Shown piece after piece: positions 33,690 to 44,744 of a DNA stretch of 64,000 nucleotides (the first letter of the stretch is position 1; each line of letters begins with the position of its first letter). Source of the stretch: Lichenostomus cassidix (lineage: Eukaryota; Chordata; Aves; Passeriformes; Meliphagidae); the NCBI GenBank assembly GCA_008360975.2, contig CM039189.1, positions 8,188,056 through 8,252,055 of the forward strand. The letters are read 5' to 3'. A program made the position numbers and the translations under genes. The notes under the pieces were generated by a model. It saw only the letters and a program-made list of their open reading frames with translations, did not search any database and was not told the origin of the DNA.

Positions 33690-34095
33690 AGTGGCTCTGT
33701 GTCCAGCTGGAGGCAGGTGACCAGCAGTGTCCCTCAGAGCTGTGTCATGGGACTGGCACTCTTTAATGGGACACACACACAGTGACATTGAGTGCACCCT
33801 CAGCAAGTTTGCAGGTGACACCAAGCTGAGTGGGGCAGGTGACACTCCTGGAGGATGGGATGTTATCCAGGGAGACCTGGATGAACTTGAGAACTGGACC
33901 CATGGGAAATAATGAAGATCAGCAAGTCCAAGTGCCAGGTGCTGCAGCTGAGTCAGGGCAATGCCAGACATGGGTGTGGACTGGGAGAAGATATCATTGA
34001 GGGCAGCCCTGTGGAAAAGCACTTGGATGTTCTCATGGATGAAAAGCTGAACGTGATCCAATGATGCATCCTTGCAGCCCAAAATGACAGGACTG
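33690..34095 (+). mobile_element. Broken CR1 LINE fragment, C-terminal reverse-transcriptase region
   Basis: Plus-strand remnant of CR1 ORF2. The nucleotides GTCCAGCTGGAGGCAGGTGA, GAGTGCACCCTCAGCAAGTT and GACACCAAGCTGAGTGG encode [16 protein letters not shown] followed by [19 protein letters not shown], the region around the catalytic FADD motif of CR1 reverse transcriptase. Here the motif reads FAGD, so one catalytic aspartate is lost. A stop follows ENWTHGK, the reading frame then shifts, and sequence just before the motif is missing. Downstream, GAGGGCAGCCCTGTGGAAAAG and CTTGCAGCCCAAAATGAC continue CR1. Homology stops at about 34095, so the 3' tail is absent. Dead element. Confidence 0.88.
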
Positions 34096-34229
34096 TCCCA
34101 GCCTTTCTATTGTCACGGGGATGATGCTGGCATGGAGATATTGACTGTTACTGCCATGTACTGAAGTCACCAATCTACACCAGTCTTCACCTATGATTTA
34201 GGGGAAAATTGTCCTTGCTATAGTTACTA

Positions 34230-34815
34230 CAAAATAGGAATAATAGCCTTTAATTAGCAATCAGAGCTGAACTCTTTCTGTCTGAAAAATGGCCATTGTT
34301 TTTAATTAGACTCCCAGGGCACTATCCTGCCATCCTGGTCCCAAACTCCACCTCTGCCACAAGCACAACACAAAGAATGATCTAAGCAGGTCCCATTCTC
34401 TGCATGCAGCTCAACAGCTCTCCCTGTCATATTCTTCATCTCCAACAAGTTCTGATTTTTTTTTTTTTTTTTGACGTACCTAAGATGAATATTCAAGGTT
34501 TTAGCCCAATTTACACATCTGTAATCCGGCAGTGAGAATAAAAGGTTGTCAGACAAAATAAATGTGTGTCTCAAGGTCAGACCAGGTTGAAACCGATAAT
34601 GGTGCTTAACAGCCTCTGCCATGCTTCTGCAATGATCAGCATTGCTCTAATTGACAAATTAGCTGTCCATATGGGCTCAGAGGCAATCATACATCCATAA
34701 ATCCCAATAAATACAAACATAATCTGATCTAAGTTGGATCAGCCAAATAAGTTAAAGCAAGATTTAACACCTTAAAGGATTGCATTTAAGGAAAATCACT
34801 GTTAGACAAGATTCA
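34230..34815. promoter_or_regulatory. Candidate conserved non-coding element
   Basis: After a 17-nt poly(T) (34456-34472) come GACGTACCTAAGATG, CTGTAATCCGGCAGTG, GAAACCGATAATGGTGC, GCTCTAATTGACAAATTAGC (a short inverted repeat carrying two ATTA cores) and CATATGGGCTCAGAGGC. The left part holds CCTTTAATTAGCAATC at about 34247. AT-rich, CpG-retaining and repeat-free. Enhancer-like by texture only. Confidence 0.42.
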
Positions 34816-37440
34816 TGTAGCCATATGGTCAGAACAGAGGCCACCCAGGCTCATCCCTCCTCTGGCTCTCCGTGTCTCCTGCCAGACTGTGTGGAACCAG
34901 CCATGGACTGACCAGCCTGTGCTTACCAGGGGCCAATGGGATGGCAGAAATTTGCATAGGAACACACTTTTGGGCAGAAGAGCTGGCTGTGGATTGGCTG
35001 CTGCTTGCCCAGTGGGCTGGCAGTGTCCAGGGGTGGCTGGAGCCTCACAGTCCTGCAGCAGCACTGTTGGTAGGGATTAACCAAAGTGAGCAGTGGATGA
35101 ACCTTGAGATTATCCGTGTTTGTTTCCTCTCATCTCTAAGCAGGTGGGCTGTTCTGCCCACTGCAGTGATGTCTGAGGAATGCCCCTGGAAGCCCTTGTG
35201 TTGCTGTAGTCACACCTTGCCATGATTTGCTGAAAAAGAGATTGATTGCAATCAGCCAATGTGTGTGTGTATCCATGTTCTTCCCAGCTCCTTCCCCACT
35301 TTCCCTCCCCAAAATCTCTTCTGAATCCATTGGCAATGTCAGCCACCAAGGTCTCCAAGAGGTGCTTTACCTAGAGAGCTGGGAAGCTTCTGCAAGTTTC
35401 TGGAAAACACCTGGCCTGGAAGAGCAGAAAGACCTTAGCAGTTCTCGCAGGAGAGAGAGGCTGGGACCTTATTGAACATCTCAGACTCCAGACAGATGAG
35501 TGGCACAGCAGTGATCTCACCTCTCAAACAGGCTTCAGAGTTCATGGTGTAGCAGGAGTTCCCAGCACTATTAGGTTCAGGCAGATCCCTAAAGCCCCAT
35601 CCAGGTCTCTATGGCAGAAGAAGCAAGGCTGCTGGCTACCTGAAGTGCTGAGGTCATTCAGAGCCCAGAGGCTTGGAGGGTCTAGTCTCAGGGACAAGAT
35701 GGAAGAATGGACCTTGAATTATCTCAGGAACTGGGGAAGGGTGTAGCAGAATGAGATTGTACAGCCTAATCTCAGACATCTCTCAGTGGGGAGAAGGATG
35801 GGTGTTAAAGACAGCAGCAGTTTCTCCAGTTGGGTAGGAAATGTAGATGTTCAGGGTGCAATACACAAGTTGAAACCTTGGATATTCCTCAGATTCAGCT
35901 CAAGTCAGCTTTGGCAGAAGGAGAATATCCCCACACTTCACCTGTCCTTGTGGGCACTTCCTGCCAGCCTGTCCCCTCTCTCATGGGATGACAAGAGAAA
36001 CTTTGACATTGAGTGCTTTGCAGATTTTGGAGTCACCATAGAGGTCAGAAATCCAGGAGGTGGGATGGGAGAGAGAAACACAGAGCCATAGATCAAAATA
36101 AAAAATGGTGAAAAAAGGGCAACAGAAGGTTCATGTCTGTAAGTCCCTCCCTCAATAAGTCCTGCTTAAACAGCCCTAGGGGCTGAACTTCTTGGTGCCA
36201 ACCTCCTGACTTCAATTGTCTTTGGATCAAGTTCTGAATTAAGCAGTAAATCACAAAGCTCATCCCAGGCACTGGCTGGGTGATGCAAGAGTTAGACAGT
36301 GATTTATGAGAGATTTGACCCAGGGCCAGTATGCTCACCTTGAAATGGAGCCTTCACCTTTCAGGACTGTCTCATGAAAAGAAACTGAAGTCTCCAGCTT
36401 TGCTGCCAGAATGGTTCTTCAGAGGACTTTACAAGCAAAAAAAAGTTATCAGAAACATTTGTGGGTTGGTGCAGACAGTTTTAGAAGTTCTTTTTTGCTC
36501 TGTCGTGTCTGCTCAAAAAAGACTGCCAACTGTCCAGTGGGTTAAGTGGAAATTTACTTCTGCACTCTGCCACCTCTCCTTTGACAAGCCCACAAACACC
36601 ACTGTGTGTTATCCACACATCAAAACAAATCAAGGTTTACAATATTTCAAATCTGAATTTAAATGACTGCACCATTTTTACACATTATTTTATTTAGGTG
36701 TCTTGATTGCAAACTCAGTATTTAGGCCTTTCAGAGAGATGGAAACAACATTATATAAGATTCAGGGAATTCTTTGTATTCCTTGTGCTCATATACTTCT
36801 GGGAAGGCATCTGAAATTGCTCTTGTATCTCTACAAAGTGGCAGGAAGCTCAGAGACAGCAAATAAAGGATGTTTGTTCACTGTCTCTTCCAGCACAAGA
36901 AGTAGACATAATCTAATGACACTAACAGTGATCCAAATTAAACACAGTCAGAGCTTGTGAATACATTATGGAAGTCCACAGTAAGCGATGGTTTGGATGT
37001 TAAGATTTTATTTCACTTCAAAAGGCAACTGAACAAATTCATGGAGAAAACTGAGATGTTTCATTCCAAGATACCACTGCTGGCTCTCTAGGTCTAAACA
37101 ACAAAGTGACAGAGAGTATTCTGGAAAATTGTTCCCCATTCTTCCCTGTACCCTCCCTTTTGGGCACTGTCAGAAATAGGGTCAACCCTGTTTCCAGCAG
37201 CTTTTTGGCCTGATGCTGTGTGCCCATTCTGGTGCACTTAGATCCTTTTGTTCCTGGGCAAATCCCACAGCGTGGTTGGTTGTTGTTTTGGGGTCCATTT
37301 GGTGACAAAAAGTCTCCTCATACGCTTCCAAGGTGCCTGCAAACATGGCCTTGTCCTGGATACAGCCACAACTCAACAGCTGCTATTGGGTAACCCTGTA
37401 GCTCTCTTCTGTTGCTTACTGCTTGCATCCAATAGGGTCA
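34816..37440. other. Single-copy DNA, nothing recognised
   Basis: No gene, RNA or clear repeat seen. Several frames of 80-117 codons lie on both strands without recognisable domains. Confidence 0.5.
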
Positions 37441-37660
37441 TTCCAGTGCAGCAGCTTCCTATATTTTGCGATTAGATTAAGGGATTATTGATGATGATTC
37501 CCTAAGCAAACACAGACTGCAGCTCTCCTAGCAACAGGCTGATAAACCTTGGTTCCATGTTTTAATTCCTCAAATTCCATTAGAAGACATTCTTACAGTT
37601 TGAGGCATAATATGTTTGTTTTTCCAGCTCTAATGAGGATTATTGAGTGCAGGGCATACA
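37441..37660. promoter_or_regulatory. Weak candidate conserved non-coding block
   Basis: TTTTGCGATTAGATTAAGGG, TTATTGATGATGATTCC and CTAGCAACAGGCTGATAAACC (close to an X-box-like GTTGCCATGGCAAC type half-site) in AT-rich repeat-free sequence. Weak, composition only. Confidence 0.25.
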
Positions 37661-39235
37661 GTAAATATGTTTGTCATTAGCAGCCTTTATATATACTTTT
37701 CCAGGCTCACTTTCACAAATTTCCTGCCCTTTAGATCTTTCAGTCTGAAAGAGAAACACAAAGATAAGCAATGAAAGAATAAATCTGTGTATGTATGTCC
37801 AGGCACATATAAAGCTCTTTTCCCCAGACTTATCTTTTTTCTCTGTTTCCATGTGGGGTAGATTCCTTGTCAGATGGAGTTTGAAGGCCTAGTCCATGCC
37901 TCCCATTGACAAAAATGGGCTTTAGCTGAGACTGGCTGAGAATACAAAGAAAAAAATCTCTGCAGTTGATGGGGTGGAAGATGTGAACAGAAAAAGTAGC
38001 AAAGAGACATATGGCAAGGGCACAAAGAGACACACAGAGACAAGACAAAGCTACAGGGTTTAAGCAAGGCTTCAAGCTTGCCTATCATACACATCTCTTA
38101 TGAAATGACCCATTTAAATTACCCATTAGCTAATCCTCCCAGCCACTTTCAGGCTTTCAACGAGCATTAGGGCAAAGCATTGTGTGGAGAGATGTGAAGC
38201 CTGGATCTCAGCCCAGGTAGAAATCCCCCTTAAATCAGATCAATCTCAGGTTTAACTGAGCGCCTTTGGAGCACAGTGGATATTTTGGTTGTTGCAAGAA
38301 GACTTTAGGAAGCAGCACTGGAGACATCCTCATGGCAGAAGAGCTCCAAGTCCTTTAATACCAAAGGGGAACTCACTAGAATCAGCAGGGAAACACAGGT
38401 TAAAAGCCAGCGCCATGAACATCAGCCCTCTGTTGGTCTGGGTGCTTTGAAGACCTTCCAACTACAGCAAAAGAAGGTGTCAGATGCCAGGGGGCAGAGC
38501 TGTGGTTGGGTAACACCCTCCAAAAACAACTGGAGGCACCTCTCCACCAAGGATGGCCTTGCAGTGAGAGCAGATTTCACTTGGAAGCTGTCACACACAT
38601 CCCCACAGTGCTTCAGTTCAGTCTGTCTCATCCCTGAGCCTGCATGGAACACAAATCCAGGTCCCCATGTAGAAGCCAAATCTACATTGAGCCCAGCTGC
38701 AGGCACAGCAAATACTGAAGGATCTCCTGGCCAAGAGAGGGAGTGGGACTCTTCCACATCTCCTTGGTCAGGGTCAGTGCTGGGGTGCTCACTGCAAACA
38801 CACCTGCCAGGACAAAGGTTTCATTGTAGGCCATCTGCATTTCATACATTTCCATGTCATGGCTTCTGTGTTTCTCTTCTGACCACAGAGTGCATGAGGA
38901 AGAGGCAAGGGACAAGAAAAAAATATAAAGCCCATAGGGACTGTAAGTAATAAAAGGCTGCAGCAGATTTGTCACACTATTTCACTTTTTATTAAATTGA
39001 ATGGTCCCAGTAGAGAGAGACATAAAAGAAAACACAGATTCAAATACCTCTGAACTCTTAGAAATACTTGGAGGTAGATCTAATTCTTCATTTATCATTA
39101 TTACATCTACTAAGGGAAGAGATGTATTTTTGTATTCACACCCCAAATTATTTTTGAAATGTTTTTGTTAAACAAACAGAGCTGCTCCAAAACAGTTTTG
39201 ATTTTCTACAACTATTTTTCATATTGGCCCTATTA
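37661..39235. other. Single-copy DNA, nothing recognised
   Basis: No gene or repeat recognised. The 167-codon plus-strand frame at 38447-38950 lacks any recognisable domain and has no splice context that would support an exon. Confidence 0.5.
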
Positions 39236-39277
39236 ATTCTGGAGGATTTTATTTAAAAAAATAAAATCCTCCAGAAT
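39236..39277. repeat. Perfect inverted repeat (19-bp arms, 4-nt A loop)
   Basis: Left arm 39236-39254 (ATTCTGGAGGATTTTATTT) and right arm 39259-39277 are exact reverse complements, with AAAA between. After one A-A mismatch the pairing continues for four more A/T pairs on both sides. The GGAGGATTTTATTT half contains a GC-bearing outer stem, so this is more than an AT-rich accident. No flanking duplication or transposon body was recognised. Confidence 0.9.
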
Positions 39278-40129
39278 AAATATTTTACCACAACTTTTTT
39301 GACCTGTGAACATCGAAACCTATAGGTGCTGGAGCTCCCCATGCAGCACAGCTGTAGTGATTCTCAAGGTTATGTGAATTTTTTGTGATAGAAGGCCAGA
39401 GTTTAACTGAGTAAGAATTAGAAATAGAGGAAATTCAGAGGCTTTTTTTATATTAAAGCCTTTCCCAGAGCTGAGTGTTTCACTTCAGCTGGAATTTGCC
39501 TGAACTCATTTCTGGATTTGAAAGTGATCTTAGAAACCAAAGCCTAAGTGGGGAATGATTTACCAGAGAAATAGTCACTTCTGTGCAATATTCTTAGCAA
39601 TAAAAAGAACTATTTTCTTTTCTTTTCAAAATGCCATTAGAAGTCAGATTCCATATTACTTGTAGTTCCTCCCTGCCCCAAGATCAACCCCATGCAACCA
39701 GCTGTGCTTACAGCCAGCAGGATATTGCTGCAGGAGAACCCAGAGAGTGGTAGGGTGCAAAAAAAAAATAAGGGTGATGTACCCTGAAATGGAGACTGAT
39801 AGTTCTGTGTAAGGTAGCTGAGCTGGGGCAAGTGAAATACAAAAATTAAAACCATATGAAAACCCCACCAAACCTGAGAAGCAAAAGTGTTAGAGAAAGA
39901 TCTACTGAATAAACATGAAAAACTATATGGGATTCTCAAAAATGGTCTCTTTCAACAATCCTCACATCGGTATTAGCAGTAATTTGCAAAAACCTTTTCC
40001 ACCTGAGTCTTGTGCATACAGAGAGGTTCTGTCACTTCACGAGGTGTTGGGCAAACAAATAAGCCTGATCCTGACTCCAGGGGAGTCCTTTGGACTGGGA
40101 GTGGGTGGATCAGCTCAGCGGATGTGACC
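39278..40129. other. Single-copy DNA, nothing recognised
   Basis: AT-rich left third, otherwise ordinary. No gene or repeat recognised. Confidence 0.5.
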
Positions 40130-40620
40130 GATCGCCCTCCGCTTGAGAAGCAAATAAACAAAGTTTCCTTTATTTACTCAAGGTCTTAAATAAAAGCTTG
40201 ATTTTCATGGCACCACAGCTGAAAAGAAAATCTTCTGAAATATTTTATTTTTCTACAGGAAAGCACAAGGAATGTGCTTATTTAGCTGAGATAAAATGAT
40301 AATTCCTAAGAAATCATTGTGGATTAGAGAGCGAAGCGATTAGGGAGAGATGGTATATTTATGAATGTGTGCATAGCCCCGCTGGTTAAAGGGGTATTAA
40401 TCCCTCTTAGTCTGCAAAAGGACCTTCAGACTGCTCAAGCAAGCAGGGCTTAGGCACTGCAAGCTTCCTAGAAAGTCCTAAATCTTCACATTAGCTCCCT
40501 GCGTTTCCTCATCTTAAAGTCTAAGCCGTTTTCTAAAGGATACTTCCATAAACAAGCCCCCTCAGAATCTGCAAGGATTTGGAAATCCGGATTGGTGAAA
40601 TTTTTTAAATCCAAGGTCCA
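40130..40620. promoter_or_regulatory. Candidate conserved non-coding element
   Basis: TGACCGATCGCCCTCCGC at the left edge, then GAGAGCGAAGCGATTAGGG, ATATTTATGAATGTGTGC, AGCCCCGCTGGTTAAAGG, GGGTATTAATCCCTC (palindromic around ATTAAT), CCTGCGTTTCCTC and CTAAGCCGTTTTC. CpG-retaining and repeat-free. Likely regulatory by texture. Confidence 0.42.
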
Positions 40621-40705
40621 AGTGGATAGAAGAAGATTAGGTTGCAGTTAAAAAGGCCACCTTTAAAGAGACAGTGCTGTCCTAGTTCATTATTTAGGCT
40701 GAACT

Positions 40706-40766
40706 GAAAAAAGAGAAAGAAAGAGAGGGGAAAGAAAAGAAGACAAAAAGGAAAGAAAGGAAAAAG
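40706..40766. repeat. Polypurine low-complexity tract
   Basis: About 60 bases almost wholly A and G (GAAAGAAAGAGAGGGGAAAG and similar), with only isolated pyrimidines. No fixed repeat unit. Ordinary low-complexity DNA with weak triplex potential. Confidence 0.8.
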
Positions 40767-43700
40767 TGTTGTATTTGTGATCCAGTTGACTCAGTGTCTT
40801 GCATGGTCCCAAAGCCTTTAGAGGGCAGAAAATATGTGTATCTGCCAAAAACAACACCATATTTGTCTTACAGTATTCAAGTCACTTGTGATTGCTCTGC
40901 CAACCCTTCCCCAGGGGGTTCAGTGGGACTCTCTGACCTCCTTTTTGGGAGGTGTCCCTCGTTGTCACAAAATCTCTTCTGGGTTTCTCTGCTGAAGGTG
41001 TACAGCACACATGGCACTCCACATTTGCAAATTCTCAGGGGATTCCCCAGGAAACTAGGGGCATTTTACAGGGACATGTCTCTGACTCCCTCTTCTCACT
41101 CTCCATGACCAGTGTCCACCAAATTTCCAGTGGATTTAGCTTCCAGTCCTGGTTATTCCACCAGAACAGCCAAAAAACATAGAAAACCTTTCAAACTTCC
41201 CACTTTGCCTTGACCAGGGAAAAAGCCAAGCAGACATTGAGGGAAAAAGGAAACAGATTACAAATGATGGTGACTACAGAAGTAGAAATGACACTTGACA
41301 GCAGTTTGTGGTCCTGGTTGAGTCATAGCTATGGTTATACTTAGGAACATAATCTAATTTGAACTAAAAAGAAGTATCCTGACACCAAAACAGGGCTCTC
41401 CATCATGCCTGCTGTGTTCAGAGGTGCTCAGGGTGATGACAGAAAACACAACTCTGGGCGTTGTTTCATTTTTTCTTAGCAGCTGGTGAAGGTGAATTGC
41501 ACAGGCCACTGCAGAAGATGTTCTGAAGCTGAAAATTTGGTGAAGTATCTCTATAGTGCTGCCAATGTCTCTAAAATCAGCAATAGCTCAGCACACGATG
41601 AGATGTGTCTTTAGTGTGTGATGAGTCCTCAGAGTGGGAGGATTGGCTGTAAATCCAATAGAAGAAGTTTTGTGGATTCGTCTGTAAGAGGTGAGGAAGA
41701 TCTTGGAGGTTTTGGACCTCTGCTTCAACCTGGCTGCAGTCAGTTGTCTCCAAGACAAAGTTGCCAGGGATGAGATGTGGGAGGAGAGCAATCCATCTGC
41801 CCCTGCACAGAGCAGTGGAGTAGCCATGGAGTAAAGTCCTGGTTTTTTTCCCCAGCTTTCATCTTTGTGAATGTGTGCTGGGACATCCCAGGCCATTGCT
41901 AAGGGTTAAACAGTCTCCTCCTTCCACAGCCTTCTACAACTGACATTTCTGCTGGCTCTTCCTATTGGTTTCTATCCTGGCTTTACGTTTAATCTGCTCT
42001 CCCCTTCTGGAAGACCATTGATAACACTTATAAATTATATATTTTCAATGTTTTTTAAGGCAAAACCTCTCCCCTTCTGAGATGCATTCATCTTGTTATA
42101 AGCTTGGTGTGCAGTCTACATGTGGCATATCAAAAGACTAAAAGACAAATGTAATGTCTGTCAGGACCCTGCAACCCCTCCTCCATCAAATCAGAATTAC
42201 ACAACATATGAAATGAGATGGTTTAGCATATTTGTGACTATTGTAATTAGGAAGATGAATGGATTTGTTATAAAGACTAAAGAAAAGGACTCAAGAGGCT
42301 TCAGTTCATGTTCTAGCTCATCTGTAGGGTTTCTGTGGCATCCCAGAAATACCTATGAAATGTTCTGTGCCCAAAATTCAGAAAGAACATGGCAGTTCTC
42401 TTTCCTCCCACTTTTGGGAATCACTATAAAGGTTGAACTTTCCAGGGCAGCAGTCTACCTACAAATTTGCTTCCATTTTTTCCCCAAAAAGCAGATTCTG
42501 AGCGTTCCCCTCCTGCAAGCAGAGCCCCTGCCTTAAAAGGGACTGTAGGATTTTGTGAGTTTTAGCCCTGACACCTCCTTCTCCCAGACAAAGTTGCAGA
42601 GCCATGAAATCTTTAACATGTCTAGTATCACTTCACAGACAAATGCTAATGAGATCATAAGCAATTGACCAGAAACAAATAAATAATTCAAAATCTACTG
42701 CAAGTGTGAAAAGTATTTAAATGCTATTGATAAACTAATCTACAGACTCCATTAGCAATTCAGTCACACAGCACCTGTATTGATCAGGGAATTTAAGCAC
42801 ACGCACAAAAACAAACCCCAAAAATACAGCAAGCAAAAGCTAGTTTGTTTGGCAGTTCTTTAGCAAGCAACTTCATTAACATTTCAGAGTTTACTGTGTC
42901 ATTTGCTCTGGGAGTTTTCTTGCCTTGCTGTTTTACAGACTGCAGTAATAGCCAGAATGCTGTATCTGTGGAGTCATTTGAGCAAATATATATTTATATA
43001 TTTATCTGTAATATGGATTAAAATTCATATGGTCATTGCTCTTTTTGAGGCAAACCTACACATTGCTGGATTAGCTAATGCCACACGCCTACCCTCCAAA
43101 ATCTGCTTTTGGGTTACAGGCTGTGCAGCTTCCTGATGTGCTGGGTTGTTCAGCCTTTTCCCTCACTGCTGGGAGTGTAATATTGAATTTCTTGCAAAAA
43201 TACCTCGTTTGGGTGGACCCAAATTATAAAGGGCTTGAGTGGTGCTGCTGCAGGTCTGTGTACAGGTGGATTCCACACGCTTTGGTGGCAGGTGAAGCCC
43301 TTGAGAAGGGCTCAGCACATCACACACATCCACATGCAGCTGCTCAGGGATCCAAAAGCCTTCCATCTGTCTCAGACAGCATGAAATGTCCCATGTGGCA
43401 GTCACAGCCTCACCTGGCCCCAGGTGCCTCGTTGTCAGCCTTTCCCAGCCACCAGGCAGAGTGTCACTGTCACTTGGCCACCAGAGAGGAGGTGAGGGCT
43501 GGTGACCCACAGAGGAGGGGGCAGAACAACGAGCTGACCTTCCAGTGAAGGGATCTCTCATTTTTCCCCCCTTCCCTAACTGCCTAACACACCAAGGTCT
43601 TTAACTCAAGGAGCATTTTGCAGCGTCGGCTTCATTCCTGAAGACACAGTTGAAGGCTGGAAAAAAGCATTGGGCTCAGCAGTGGTCCTGACAGATGATA

Positions 43701-43790
43701 TTTGCAGCTAGGTCTCCGTCTCCTCAATCCACCCTTAGGCTCAGCCAGACCTGCCAAAGCTCCCTTCTTTGCTCTTTCCCGCTGTCACCC
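40767..43790. other. Single-copy DNA, AT-rich in 42.0-42.9 kb
   Basis: No gene or interspersed repeat recognised. 42030-42280 and 42600-42900 are AT-rich with scattered ATTA words (CTAATGAGATCATAAGCAATTG) and might hold weak conserved blocks. 43140-43560 is GC-richer with long chance frames on both strands (156 and 132 codons) lacking domains. Confidence 0.45.
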
Positions 43791-43960
43791 AGCAGCCTGC
43801 ATCAGGGCAATTACCAAAACAAATCAATCTTCTCTTGACAGTTCATTTACACTGAATTAATTTGGAATTAGAAACTGTTATTGCAATTGGCAGCTCCTGA
43901 TATTCCCAATACAACGCGGCATCTGCAGGGAAAACAACTCTAGACCCCGGCATTTGAATT
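43791..43960. promoter_or_regulatory. Candidate conserved non-coding block
   Basis: ACACTGAATTAATTTGGAATTAG, CTGTTATTGCAATTGGC and CAATACAACGCGGCATC within 130 bp: paired ATTA/TTGCAAT words plus a lone CGCG. Enhancer-like texture, no repeat overlap. Confidence 0.38.
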
Positions 43961-44237
43961 AAAAAGGACAGTTCTTCTTGATTGAGATATAAAACCAGAA
44001 AGGATTTTTTTTTTCCCACTCCAAGTTCTTGTTAGTTTTAGGCTGCTGGCAGCAAATCCGGATCTGCAGTGTCCTAAATAAAACTCTCCTTATGGTGGCA
44101 CAATTTTTTCTCACTCAGAGCAGTATTTTTGATCCTGCTGCATAGGGATAAGACACCTGAGTCTTCATTTGGACCTTCTACATCATTTTGAAGCCTACAG
44201 AGTAGGGGCACATTGGAAGAGGCAGTCTAAGCAATCT

Positions 44238-44301
44238 GGTGCCCATTTCACAGGTAAAGAAACTGAGACACAGAGGGGTTGAGAGGTGAATTGGCCAGGT
44301 C
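44238..44301 (+). mobile_element. MIR SINE relic
   Basis: GTGCCCATTTCACAGGTAAAG, AAACTGAGACACAGAGGGG and TTGAGAGGTGAATTGGCCAGG match, in order, the characteristic middle/3' part of the ancient SINE MIR (cccattttacagatgaggaaactgaggcacagag...). The degree of change fits a relic predating birds. MIR copies are scarce in avian genomes, so survival here may mean constraint. The tRNA head and tail are not recognisable. Confidence 0.65.
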
Positions 44302-44659
44302 TGGTTTTCCCCTCTGAGGCTTGCAATCTGAGATGCTCCTATTAACAAAATGTCCTGCTTTCCTTCTTAAAAAAACAACAAACCAAACCAAACCAAAAAA
44401 AAAACACCCCCAAACCAAAACAGCTTCACACAAACAAAAAACCCCAAAGCCCCACATTTTGTCAGAAAAACTATTAAGCTTTGCAATAAATATTTCAGAA
44501 TCCTAAGGCTGATCCCACAGCATCACATGCCTTGTTACACTCCCTCAAGGTATTTATTTACACCCCAATTTATTTGTTGACCTAATATCTCCCACCTACA
44601 GGCACTCATGTATTCAGCTCTAGGATAACCTTAACTCTAGGATTTGCTTTTAATTTTAG

Positions 44660-44744
44660 TCAGCCCTGAAGTGGTCAGAGAGCTCACCTAGATGGTCATT
44701 GTAGGTCCCTTCCAAATGAAATATCCTCTTCTATGTTCTAACCT
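44660..44744 (+). mobile_element. CR1 LINE 3' end, truncated
   Basis: CACCTAGATGGTCATTGTAGG followed by GTCCCTTCCAAATGAAATA and the degraded terminal repeat TTCTATGTTCTAACC is a plus-strand CR1 tail. About 85 bp are left, with several substitutions in the terminal repeat. Confidence 0.75.

Noticed and set aside
33534..34082. Longest open frame of the window (182 codons, minus strand)
   Set aside because: It lies antisense to the CR1 reverse-transcriptase fragment, and its openness is a by-product of the CR1 coding sequence on the other strand.
38447..38950. 167-codon plus-strand frame
   Set aside because: No domain, no signal peptide, and overlapping antisense frames. Composition is that of a chance frame in GC-richer spacer.
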